This document shows positions 25,966-38,595 of a DNA stretch of 64,000 nucleotides, one piece after another. This DNA comes from Hymenolepis diminuta (taxonomy: Eukaryota; Platyhelminthes; Cestoda; Cyclophyllidea; Hymenolepididae). How positions within the stretch are numbered: position 1 is the stretch's first letter; the number at the start of each line of letters is the position of its first letter. The notes beneath the pieces are model-generated. The model worked only from the letters and a program-made list of their open reading frames with translations. It had not been told where the DNA came from and searched no databases. The stretch covers positions 1,119,514 through 1,183,513 of the forward strand of contig CAADRB010000019.1 of the NCBI GenBank assembly GCA_900708905.1, given 5' to 3'. Both the position numbers and the translations under genes were made by a program.

Positions 25966-27319
25966 CATTTGCGCTATGGTCTCTACTTTAATGTATTATA
26001 AATAAACTTAATGAAAAATATCGAAAGAATTAATAGATTTTATTTAAAATAATGTTTAAACGAATCTTGGACCCGATCATTTCATTATGGAGAAAAGATA
26101 AAGTTTTAAACTTATTTTGGATACAGGTACGAATAATATAATAACGATAAAGGTTACACGTTTTCTACGGAATGATTAGATAACTACTAAATCAGATGAG
26201 ATTTTTCTCATCAATTTCACAGCACAATAAAATACGATGAATTATTATGGAGAAGTTTGCACTTTCCATAATGTAGATTTGTTAAAATTATAAGTAATAT
26301 TATTAATAGTTCACTATGAGTGAGCTGTATCAGTTACAGATCTCTTTACCATTAACTTGGTCTAACATAATGCAACTAAATAGCGTGATACAGCCAATTA
26401 TGGATACATAATTAAATTACCCACGAGTTCTGAATATAAAGAAATTAATCTAACCTATTAATCTGGGAGTCAAATAATAGAGATTGAACATCACGACTAC
26501 GCGTTGTAAATTCTTCCTTTTTTTAAATACAGACAGCTAATTGCCACCGAATTCAAATATGATATATGATGTTCTGGCTTCATTGCCCACCCATTTGTTT
26601 TCCCACAACTCCTTTTATACATTATTGCACTTTTCTGTTTTTCTCATTACTTAGGCTCTTTCTAAAAAATAAATCTTATATGTGTTTATTGCTGTGCCCT
26701 GGGCAATAATATTACTATCCTTATTAAATTATTTATTCAAGAGCATATTATCAAAAGGCAGTGAAGCAAAACATGCAGTTAAGACTAGATTCTCGTCAGT
26801 TTGCTTTGGACTTAGGTTTGAGAAAAGTAAAAATATTGCCTCAATTATTCAAAACTAACATTTATTCCAAAATGTTTATTTGTTATTTTTAATAAAAATT
26901 TGAATTAAAATATTGAACAAAAAATATTTCAGAAAAATGATCAGAAGTAATGTTTTATGTGATAAGTTATACTGTTCTAGATCTTCGCAGTACTTTAAAA
27001 TTTGTAATTTGGTCTTTAAAACGATGCCACCAAGAGAACATGTATATTTTTTATCTCATCAAAATCTTTGGCCGTTATTTTTCTCTAATATCTTTAAATA
27101 ATATAAATTAACATTCATGTAAATGGAAAGAAAAGATGCCATTTTCATAAAATCACTTTTTTGAATTTTCTGCCATCGTCTAATGCAGAATTTTTCATAT
27201 TTCAATGTGGAAACATTAGGGAGCAAAAAATGTAATAAAAGCGTTTTGAAATACCGTTAACTGTTCAAGAAGCAGTTTAAAAACAGTAAGTTTATAAGTT
27301 AATTTTGTATTACAATGCA
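25966..27319. other. AT-rich region, no gene recognised
   Basis: Flanking DNA of the Tc1-like element. Nothing coding is seen on either strand. Confidence 0.5.
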
Positions 27320-28520
27320 TCTATTGTCTATTTTAAACAGCCTACCTCAAGATTATAAGATCAATAACGATTAAATTAGAGAATCAAATACTCAGTACGC
27401 TTTGGTCAGTAGTTCAATACCAGAAGTCTTAATAAACTCTAAACTATACTCCGACATTGTCTCTTTCTACTCAACCACTCTTCTTTTTTGATGTTACTCA
27501 ACACTTGAGACATTGCTGGCCACCAACCTTTCTTAATGCCCTCTTTTCATTTCAAATAATAATAGCGACCTCTCTTAATCATCAACGTCTTATCTTTCTC
27601 ACGGATATTTAATTTCATATCACCTTTGATATCATTTACATTTTATGACCACTTGCCACTGGATACCTGCTCTTCATCTGCAACTGGTTTAGGAGTAATA
27701 CTAAAACTAGCTGTGGATTCTGCTTAACTTCATTCCTATTTTCAAACGGACTTCAATTCTCTCCACTTATTGAAACCATGTCCGACTCACAATACGTATA
27801 CTTAACGACAACGGTCAATCAAACTAATATTCTCCACTATAAAATGCGCTCGGCTTAAAGTACCTTATATTTTATCTAATAGCACCGAATTCTCATGGTA
27901 TTACTCTTTACGCAAGTACGATGTCGATATTTCTGTTTTACATTTACTCTTATGAATTACAGTTATATCTTTTCCACAAATTTTCAATCTGAATGCAGAC
28001 CCTTTGAATGAAACCTATTTTTTCATGAAGTGACAATTTAAGCCTTTTGAGTTCGTCATTCTTTTCCATCTAGGTAAAATTCTAAATGTTCTACTCTTTT
28101 CACATGTGGTTTTGATGACACTGCCCAAAATTTAGAACGTCTGGAAAATCTTTACTTTAGTCGTTTAAAAATTCTTCCATCTGGGTGAGAGATGTTGACG
28201 ATCTCGATCAACTGCGTCCTTTTTAACCATCGGAAGCTTCTCAACGCTTACAAATTCTAAATTTTATTCCGTCGTCAATTTTGGACCTCAATCTAGGTCA
28301 CATAGGTGTAAAATTCTTTGTCACAGACAAACTTTCTAAACAATGCCCTTTAGTACACTAATTAAACACGTATTCTATTACTGCCAGTCACCTGACTTTG
28401 GACACTATGTGGCTTGCTATACAGCCATAGATACTCTGTCACTCCGGCTTTGATAGTTAGCAGAAACGGTGACAGCCATAATCTAGTGCTGCGAAAATTC
28501 ATAATTTTTTGTAGCGCAGA
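27320..28520. other. pyrimidine-skewed 1.2-kb block, possibly a decayed retroelement
   Basis: The plus strand is clearly richer in C and T than its surroundings, with sharp return to ordinary AT-rich DNA at about 28520. Every frame is broken by stops. No catalytic motif can be read. A similar C/T skew marks the gypsy tail at 61.2-61.9 kb, so a very old plus-strand retroelement is possible but unproven. Confidence 0.3.
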
Positions 28521-29879
28521 TGTTCCTAAATTTTATGTTTCTAAAAAATTACTCTTTCACACATGACATCTTATTGAAATGATTAGCGAAGTGAAAAAAA
28601 CAATAATTATATAAAATAACAATATATTCTATAAAATTTTGGAAATATTGAATAATTTTCAGAATGTCATCAATCAGTTATCTTTTTGAAAATGATTTTG
28701 ACAGGAAAATAAAAAAGTTTTGAATCACCATGTCATTGAAAACTGAAAAACAAAATTAAGTAATTTAAAGAACGAATAATTTTTAAATTAATTTTTAAGA
28801 TTTATCCAACGTTAACCAAGGTATAGTGCCGAGAAAATAATTTCAAAACTAAAAAAGTTTTAGCCCATTTTATAAACGTCAACTTATGTTAATGCATTAA
28901 TTCATACTCAAAAGTGAAAATTATTCAATATTCTCTCAAATCATTTCGCACTTTACATTTAAGTAAAAATATTTTACGCGAACTCATTTTGTGGATAAAA
29001 TAAACCAAAATAAAACCAAAATCAAAACCAAAAATTAATAATAAATATATCAATAAACATTTATTTAGAAACTTTCAAATGATTTATGAAGGAGTTAATT
29101 ATAAGTAATATTGGAAAAATTAAACGGAACAGGCAGTTAATTCAATCTGCCACGATATAAATGGTTGTAGATACAAATATGAGTGCATGTTTGTTTATCT
29201 ACATCAAGAGGGATAATTTACTTATGAAAAGAGGCATTTATAAATATTGCACTTTAAATAACTTGAAACTTCAATTGCAGATTTTATTTAGTTAAGAAAA
29301 AATCAGTAGTCAGTCGATTTGTGGCTATGTCTGCAAAAAAGGGTAAATTTTTCAAAGCTTGGAACATTACTACTCTAAATATTGAATGATAAATTACATA
29401 AACCTGGATGTGGCTTCAAGATTATACTGACAATGAAATCATTTGAATTTTGGTTTTAAAATAGCATAAATAAAATTGACAACGCCATATGAGGTCAATA
29501 AAAGACGAAATTTTGTTCTTACATTGCGCTAAAAGACCATTCTGTGACCAATTTGTAGGGCTTGTTAGACTGCCCGATAAAAGAAACTTACTTTCTAATA
29601 TTTGACACTAATTGTAAAAATATTAAATACTGACATTTAAATACCGAATGAAAGCCGCCCATAAAAGGAATAGGCGGAAGGAATTATCTACTCACAATGT
29701 TTTAAAATGTAAATTATTAGTACAGAATCTTCTATATGGATTACTAAATGTTAAAATTATGAAGCAACGGGTTATATTAACTGATTCCTAAGTTACCTTT
29801 GTCTGGAAAGTGAAAGGAATATTAAATATGACAAATTCCTCATCATAACAGTAGCTATTATTATTGTCCTAGTAATATT
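28521..29879. other. AT-rich region, no gene recognised
   Basis: Very AT-rich sequence with short A- and T-runs; no supported feature. Confidence 0.5.
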
Positions 29880-30253
29880 AACAATTTTTCAATTTCTCTT
29901 TGTAGTAAGCGACTGAAATCGGTAACAAAAAGTTCTAAAAATGATAAAAGGGGGAGATCAAAAGGATGTCAGGGTATAAGTGAGTCTAATAATTTTTTAT
30001 TTTTAGGATTGGTGCTAAAGAATATTTTCCAATTTGATAGGTACCTTTGCAAACATCAAACTTCATGATTCTTCCCTTGGATTGCAGTAAATGCCTGTTT
30101 TCTATGTCCAGCACTTATTGACCGGTTATTTAATTATGGCGGTTGTTCTTGCCGACGAAATTAAATTTTGTTTTCTTCCAATGATTGAGGAAGCAAATTA
30201 GTCTCAAATGACATTCAGCAACTTACATTCCTGAAACAGTAGAAGTGTGATGG
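29880..30253 (+). repeat. Rep-A interspersed repeat, copy 4
   Basis: Blocks: gactgaaatcggtaac, aaatgataaaaggggg, agatcaaaaggatg, cttggattgcagtaaatgc, ttattgaccggtta, atggcggttgttcttgccg, ttcttccaatgattgagg and ttcagcaacttacattcctg. This is one of the better preserved copies. Confidence 0.68.
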
Positions 30254-31149
30254 CTAAAAATGACTTAAAACGCTCATTGGTAATCAATGTTTTAATGTAT
30301 CTAATACGTCACTAATTAGTTCATTAGTTAATTAGTTTAAGCTCAACGTACATAATAACTGGAACATTTCTCACAACTTAAATGCTGTCAAAAACTATAA
30401 TTTTCTGACCATTTTATTCTAAATTTGACAAGGTTCTGTACATCATTATATAGTTAGAGAAAATAATATATCTCGATATATTTCTCAATGGATTTCATGA
30501 ATGAAAGATTCCAATTATTATTTTTTGAAAGTATACCTACTACATCTTACTTTATACTAGATTAATTTAATTTCTTATTAAAACGTACATTTTCAAATTC
30601 CTTCATTAAGGTTATTATAAATATTCTCCAGACTCTCCCAGTACGTATTGTTAAGTCAAGCTTTGAATGAATAACTGTAGATAAACTGTGCCTTACAACT
30701 GCGCACAGGTTTGCATAAGCTAAATCTCGAATGTAATTTTTTGAATGAATAATATATTACTCTGTCATTGGCACAGAAACTAAAAACAGCAACACTTTTA
30801 TCATAACATGAAAATTACTTACATGTGGAATCAATATTAATTAATGTCGAAAAGGCGAAAAGAGCAGAGGTGCGGCTGATTTTTTGATGTTCAACATGAA
30901 ATTATCAAAACCACTTTAGGAGAGAAAAATAGAAAACTTTTGGTAAACTTTGAGAGTAAATAACCAGAAATTTGATTTCATGAATATTCAAGTGTACTTT
31001 ACTAGTTAAAAAAAATCTTGATTGTGGATAGATATGACAAATGAAAGAACTTATGACAGTACATGACAAACGTTTTGAAGCAAAACTATTACTAATGATA
31101 TTAAACAATCCTAGTCAAATTTAAATATATTAATGCCGAACATGATCCG
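30254..31149. other. AT-rich region, no gene recognised
   Basis: No supported feature. A 67-codon minus-strand open stretch at 30905-31108 is not recognisable. Confidence 0.5.
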
Positions 31150-31319
31150 AGGCAAGAACCTAGAAACCTTAGAAACCGCGCCCAATTTTGTGCACCCTCT
31201 ATATAAGCCAGCCTTAACCAGTGTTACTGATCATTCCGCTCAATGGGTGTACACCGACGGAAATCGAATCCGTGAACTCAAATATGATAGACAAGCATGG
31301 TGATCAATGCGCCACCGAC
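31150..31319 (-). mobile_element. tRNA-derived SINE copy 3 (best preserved)
   Basis: The minus strand from 31319 begins GTCGGTGGCGCATTGATCAC (A box). It continues through CTTGTCTATCATATTTGAG (anticodon-arm region) to CACGGATTCGATTTCC (B box), then GTGTACACCCATTGAGCG and a body rich in G and T. The tRNA-like folding order of A box, anticodon arm and B box is clear. Being flanked by AT-rich DNA with body sequence shared with copy 1 argues for a SINE over a tRNA gene. The exact 3' end is uncertain. Confidence 0.65.
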
Positions 31320-33844
31320 TCACAATGCTTGCTGTTAAGTAAATTTTTAATGAGCAATCAAGTTTACAAAATATCTAGTCAAAAGACATTATATTTAAAT
31401 ATCCCCCTTAAGAAATTTAAAGGTTACAGAGTTAGCTTGAGCTGCATTTGAATTGCAACATTAATACCTGAAGAAAGTCATCGGAGTCGAAGAACTTATA
31501 TTGATGTAAAGGATATACCATTTTCAGCAAGTCCCATTTCAATAGTGGGTTCTCAGTAGAAATGGATTAATTCTCATTTTTGAGGACACACACTGCCCTT
31601 TCCGTAAATAGTGAGTGATTCAGAACGCAACTTGAGCTACTTTGATTAATTAAACATAAGATTCGATGCATTAAAGATAATGGAAATAAATGTCTGAGTA
31701 TCATGAAAGAGAATTGTTAGATTTTTATTTTTTAAATAGAATTTAATACAAATTTGTGATATAAAAGCATAACTCTATAAAAATCTGCTGCAATTCGGAA
31801 ATTAAATTCACAATAATCAAAATTACCAACAATAGCACTGGTTTTTTTCTTATCCACCAAAATCACCTTCTCTTAATTCTCCACTTTCAATAAATAGCTT
31901 CATGTTCTACAAACAACTGAGAATGGCAAAACAGTATACTGTAAAAGCCTGTTTATATAAGTAATATTTGCTTTAAACATTCATTTCATTTAAACTTGAA
32001 AGCTATATTATATATTGTATCCAAAAAGTGCATAACACAGCGTTTATAAGTTAAAACAAGTGTATTTTAGTTAACACATATTATCCTTAGTATGTATATT
32101 AAGTTTTTAATCCGTGATATTTAATTCGCTAGGAGATGCATTAGTCTTTAACGAAAAAGGCGAGAGCCATGCATCATTCATGAAGCTCTAAGTCGCGCTC
32201 AAATTGAAACAAAGTGAACTTTTGCAGAAACAGCATATTCTTTTGCATAATGCCGTTGCAAGATTAATAATAAAGTGAACCAGAAGTTGCAATTAAAAAG
32301 GAAAAGGGAAGTAATTTCCCATTTTTCTCTTCTAAATTTGTTTTACTTTATAAATTAAAGGACAATATCATCTTATCATGCCCTACCTTGGGTACTAAAA
32401 GTAAAATGAATCTCAAATAATTGACTAGGCATTTCAATAAATCTACTCGGCACTATGCTCTAGGTTTCGTTAATGTAAAGTTACTCAAAATTAGGGGCCA
32501 AGCTCTGAAATTTAAATCTTGATACACTGAAATGTTAAGCCATAAGTTAACTGTCGAAAAGGTTATGAATATTATAATATTCAATTCCGGCTAGCGTTCA
32601 AATGAAAACGCTTGATATGTATATCTTTTATAACCCTATGCAATATCTTTAGTTTTTATTGGCATTTCTAGTTGTGGATTAAAATGTAGATGACTTTCCC
32701 ATTCTTTTTGTGGAAAAAAGCTTTCATTAACTTTCTTTCGAGAATAGCATACCTTTAGCAGGCCTCCCCTGACAGTTTATTATCTCATGATTAATGTCTG
32801 TAACGATTGTCTATTGTTATGTACTATTAGTAAAACGCTCTAAATTTGACTTGAAACTATGGCAGGCAGTAGTCCATGTTTCAAATGCTTACCTTGAGAT
32901 TTCTTGCGACAGTTGATAGACTAACTCTAACATGCGACTTAAGCATCCATTATCAGTCAGTATTGATTTCCGATATATTTTTCCGTAATAACGTTTCAAC
33001 AAAGTCAGTATACATATATATATCGATATCGATATTTTTCTAAATCTAACCCCTGATTTAAATTCCTATTTGAGGTTGCTCTCTTGCAGTTAAGTAGCAG
33101 AAGTATGAACATTCTTCCTACTCCTATCAACAGATTTGTAAGCAGCGTCTGAAGGAAGTTTGGTTTTCAAAAGCAAATTGTTTTCTACCATTCATAGTAT
33201 TGATCGAAACTTCTAGTGTCATTGACCCCTCACCATGCGCTAATCAGATTTAATTCAGCAGATATGCTTATTAAATTAAGTGCTACACTATATAAATACT
33301 ATTTTCCTTATATCATAGATATTTTTTGCACACTTTAGCATTTGTTTTAAATCATGTAGTTTCTTTAAGTTTGTATAATTAGCAATCAGTTAGCCTTCCA
33401 AATAAATGTAAGAAATCTGTAGTTATAATCAATTAAACTTACAAATTTGTTCTTTGTGGTACAAAGGAATAGAACTGCGGGAAGTACAGGTATTAATAAA
33501 ATAATACATTTGTGGAAAAAAATTCAAAATTTTTGATAAGTTTTAAATTGATGTATTTATATGATGGGATTTTACTAGATCAGGTACTTTTTATAAGGGG
33601 CTTCGAATTAGGACAAGAGAAAAACCCCCAACAACATCAATAAAGACATGAAAAAATAAATCCAAATTTATTTGTCAATCAGCATTTTACGAGTAAATTC
33701 AATCAAGCCTCGGTACATGCACTAATGACAATGATTCCATTTACTTAAGGATCGTATCGATAAATAGGAAGAGGACATCAGGAAACACTACGTTCTAATT
33801 CTATTTCATTAGAGAAACGCACTATAAAACTTTATGACTAGCTC
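31320..33844. other. AT-rich region, no gene recognised
   Basis: No exon or element is seen. It contains short simple AT palindromes (gaatattataatattc near 32567 and atatcgatatcgatat near 33018). Confidence 0.5.
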
Positions 33845-34030
33845 TTCTGCGGTTTTACACTATTTCCATTTTTTAATTGTGAAATTTGGTTCTAACGGTT
33901 ATATTCACAAAGAGCAGTTTTCTTTATGTCATTGAGCAGGTTGGAATAATTATATGAAGTTACATATCCGGCAGCGCAAAAATGAAAAGAGTGACTGCAT
34001 AGCCAATTTTTTCTTTTTATCGACGAAAAG
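33845..34030 (+). repeat. Rep-B repeat, copy 1
   Basis: Shares with the copy at 38.4 kb the ordered blocks ttccattttt, ggttctaa-ggttatattca, gcagcgcaaaaatgaaaaga and gccaattttttctttt, with matching spacing over about 190 bp. The similarity fades beyond 34030, except for a short cgacgaaaa/cgacaaaaa match. Confidence 0.6.
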
Positions 34031-37000
34031 ACGATACATACAATAACAAAAATAATACCTACCTTCAGTCGGTAAACAAAGTTTCGATCACAAGTCAAAC
34101 TGCAGTTCTTTTATTGCTGATGTGATGTTTTAGAGCAGTGCGTGAATCAAACTTGGAAATAATGGTTTTTGTGCAAGTTTAGTTTGCAAAGAACTTCAGT
34201 ATTACATAGTATAAAAAACTATATATTACATTTGTTTGGCAAATTTCATTATCTTGTTGGATTCTAAGGCAGCTGAACGAAGTAATAGTGGAGATAGAAA
34301 GACTGAGTTCAACAAATTGGTTTTGTATCATGTGACCATTTAGCTAGACTCCGGCAGTGTAACTGAAAAAGCATCACCACTGAGTATAAAGAGAAAAAAG
34401 ATCTGCTTTCAAGAAGCAGTAGACAGAAAAATTTTCTTTTACTGGGGTTGATAATAGTAGATGTAAAGAAGATAAATTTTGTCAAACGTACTGTGCACAA
34501 AATGTTTTCAAGTCACTGCCGTGAAAAAATTCTAGATCTTAATCGCTAAATTGCTAAGTACTTATTCTTAACATAAGTTAAATTCATTTGAGTGGACCTC
34601 TTTTATGCCTACATAGCGCATCCATTGTACGAGTTCTGCAATTAGCCATCTTTATTTTTAGAAGCATTTTCATGAATATGATAAAAACATTTGTAATAAC
34701 ACTGTGATATAATTAAAAAGATCAGCTTAAAATATTTGTTTTAAAATATGTGCAAACACATATCCTCTGTATCTGAATAAAATATAATATGTAAGTTGAC
34801 TTACACAAAGCGTAATTTATAACAAATAATAATATTTGAAATAGTCTGAACGGAATTTATTATCCGTTTGTTTTGCATAAATCAAATTAGAGCGCTTAAT
34901 TGAAAAAAAATAAAACATACTTAGAAATCTTCAAGGCTCCTATTAGCTAATCTACTGCTTAGATGTTAACGTCTGAAAGCGGCAACAATTGATGTCTAAA
35001 TCATTATTAAAATATGTAAACATTCTTTTTAAAATATATTTTATGAAAAAACGACAAATTAATGCAAATATGTGTAATTAGAAAACAAGTCACAATTTAC
35101 TTTAAATATCCATCTTCACTAAATAATAATTTAAATTCAATTGATTAATGATATAAATCATTCACTAGAATTGTTTAAAAATAATATCAGTATATCGAAT
35201 CTACAAAAATTATCCTGTCCCTCCCCCAAAGAATCCAATATTTTAAATATGCGTTTAACTGCTCACCCGTATTTTAGTTCCCAAGTGAAATATAAAGTGA
35301 AATGGAGTAAGTAATTTAATATATGCATGAGACATTTACTTTGTTCTTGTAAATTTCATAATTTAATTTATAAGTAAAGTTAAAATTGTTAAGCTTCATC
35401 TTGTGTGATCTGGGCTCAGTCGGCTGCACCTTGATCCAAAACCAATTACAATCACACTGCTTTTGGGCACTGACAAAAATATTTTGAGGTGGTGTTACAT
35501 GTAGAGAAATGATATTCCTTCCAAAAATAATTCTTATGTGCAAGATTCTCTAATTTTCACCTATTGATCGCCAATTCTCTCAATTCTTTTTTATGATTGA
35601 ACGAATTTATTTATATTAAGGTTAGAAATGGCATATAATACGAACCGATCTACCACTTCAAAAACGTGCTTTTTTATTTTGATCTGACAATCTAAGTCAC
35701 TTTTATTTTGGCGTTTTTGAATTGTGTTTGCAACTAGTTTAGCTTCTTAGGGAATCTTGGAGTTGGCTATGGTATCCTATAGAGGAGAGCAGATTATAGC
35801 GGGTGGCTTGGCCGACCATCTTAAACAAACGCCGATCAATAAGCACTGAAGCTTGTGGATAAGTATTGATTAATAATTCAGTGGAAAATTCTAAAATCTT
35901 AATTTCGTAGTGCAAAACTGTATCCAACTCAGTAAAGGAAAATGCGCAAGTTAAATCTGAATACGCTCGTTTTTGATGCTCTTCCATTAGCACTTATTAA
36001 AATTCGCTTATCTGATTTAATTTGCCCTCCCGCTATGAAAACTCGTAAAATTTTATCTGCATTGCCGTGAGTTATACTAATATGTTATTTGATGAATAAA
36101 TACTGCTGCAAAATCCAAGCTGTTTTTATTATTAAGGTCAGCTAACGTGCATTCATTTAAAATTTCTTCTGTTTCTGCGACCTCACTAACGCTATTTTTT
36201 ATAAATACGAAAGGGAAAATTGTATGAAAAATTATACACTTTTATCTCACTCATTTCAGATGGTGATAAATCTGTAGAAAATTGAGAAACTGAAAAATTA
36301 GACCCAATTAATAATAAATGGTAATTTAAATTTTATGATTTTTCTAAAATCCAGCATTTTAAAATCAGCTTGTGTAGCACTTCAAAGTGTATGAAATCAA
36401 GCTAAATTTTATGAAAATTTAAAATTGCCATATTTTTAAAAATATAAACTTTTGGGCATCTTCCGGTAACGGATAATTATGATAATATAGAATAAATAAC
36501 GCATTTTACAAGCAAAGTGAATTTGTAAATAATTATTTATATAACCTTGCGTTATTGGTGACGTATTTTAAAGCTAGAACATTTACGTGAAGCACCGCCA
36601 TTTTCAATCATCTTGTACAAGATATGATAAAATAAACAAAGCCAGGAAAACTCAGAAAAAGAACTGAAAAGTAACTGGCCGGAAAATTTAGAAAAAAATA
36701 CTTTTTGAGTAAATTACCTGATTTAACTTAAAAGTTATTGCTTGGCTAAAAATAATTTATTCACGTATTTTATACCCGATATTTTTAACACCAAAAACGT
36801 ATCTGAAGGGAAAAATCCCTTCGATTATTTTTTAAATAGTTAAGTTTCAGATTTTTCAAAACTAAATGTTATATGTCCATTCTTAACTGTTCTTCATTAA
36901 AGTGTCAGTTAGGATTCTTAAATTTAAATATATTTGATCTCAACAGATCATGCAATCTGGACAGTATTTTTTACCAAAACTAATAGTTATTCTAGAAAGA

Positions 37001-38384
37001 CCTCATTCTTTCTAATTAGCTTTCAATGTTTGTTATCGTTACCACCTCGCAAAAAGCACTTGATGAATACTTTGTCTCGTAATTGAAAATTTATAGTATT
37101 TTATTCCTTATTTTCAATTTCTTCGAACATCAGTTTTTTCCTATTTATTCTTAGGAGCTAATAATTTAAAGTTTTAGCACACTCAATAAATTAATTTAGT
37201 CAAGGCAAACAAAAAACACACGGTATTACATTTTTCACCAATATTTTTGCAGCATTATAATGATTCCGTAATTCTGTTAATCAAAACAGCCCAGTTCGGA
37301 AATGCTTATTCCTAAAAATAGATTCAATGATTACTTCAAGAATGTAGTCATCAACCAACTTCATGTATATTAAATGATTGTGATATAGTGACGAAAAAGG
37401 ATGAATCTACATATTTGCAAGTCGATGTTTTGGACGTAGGATCTGACTATTTTTTTCTTTAAAGTTAGGATCAGGTAAACATTAATGTAAATGTCATCAA
37501 TTATATCTTAAATCACTCAAATGATTACCTATGTAGCTACACTGGGCCGCTAATAGTCATTTAAACAACATATGCAATAAAAGAAAAGCAACACGTGGGC
37601 TGAAGTTTGATCACATGGATCACATGAACCTATAAGGTCCAAATAATAAAATCTAAAAGCCGAATTATGTTGTATGTTTTACGAACTACATTTGAAAGAA
37701 TGTAATATCATTGTATTTTATACACGTATTAAAAAGAAAGCATGTAACAGTTGCATTATTTAAATGCGAAACGTAATTGAGAAAATTATAATAAGTCTAA
37801 ATACTTCAACATTGCATTAATTAATTTTAACAGAATGGAAAAATGTACTGTTTATAACGAAAGATTGTTCAACTAATAAATTTCTTGATTAATTGTATGC
37901 AATAATAGTAAATTATTCATTTGCTTAGTTAGTTCTCTTTATCGAGAGTAAAAATAAACTCTAAAATCGTTAAATAAAAGAGCATTTATATTTGTTTTTA
38001 ATTCAAAATTTATTCGAATTTTGGCGTTAGACTGTCACCTTTTACCATTACAGATGGAATTCAAGCAATCATAATCACAAACAAAGGTAATATAACCGAG
38101 CCTAAGCAGACTTAAAATACACATGCCTCTGGAGATATAAATGAGTATTTTTATATAGTACCGAATAACCTTGATATATCGCATCATGATTTCTGCAAAA
38201 TTGAACAAAATGGACGCACATAAATGAATAAGGTTATGAGTTGTAAACTCATTATTAATAGTATTGTAACGATATATATGGTCATTTTATGTAAAGGTCG
38301 TGTCGATAATACGATTTCAACAATAGAATGAATAGCTTTCGTATTCAATTATATTAAAGAAAGAGTTCTCCAAATCTTTGTGAC
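34031..38384. other. AT-rich region between the two Rep-B copies, no gene recognised
   Basis: Minus-strand open stretches at 35316-35543 and 35739-35993 (84 codons) are somewhat less AT-biased, but show no known motif or convincing splice sites. Confidence 0.45.
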
Positions 38385-38595
38385 TACTTTTCTGCATTTT
38401 GGAATTTATTCCATTTTAAAATAGTAATGTGTGGTTCTAATAATTATATTCATGAAAACATCTTCTTTTAATTTCGCTGAGTCTTTCATTGGGAATAAAT
38501 CTATGAAAGTACGCATTCTGCAGCGCAAAATATCAAAAGATTGGTTGCCTGGCCAATTTTGCTTTTACTTGCTTATTGCATCCGACAAAAATTTT
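38385..38595 (+). repeat. Rep-B repeat, copy 2
   Basis: Blocks parallel to copy 1: ttctgca, ttccatttta, ggttctaataattatattca, gcagcgcaaaatatcaaaag and ggccaattttgcttttac. An 87-codon open stretch across it (38431-38694) is not shared as a protein with copy 1, so I do not treat it as a gene. Confidence 0.6.
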
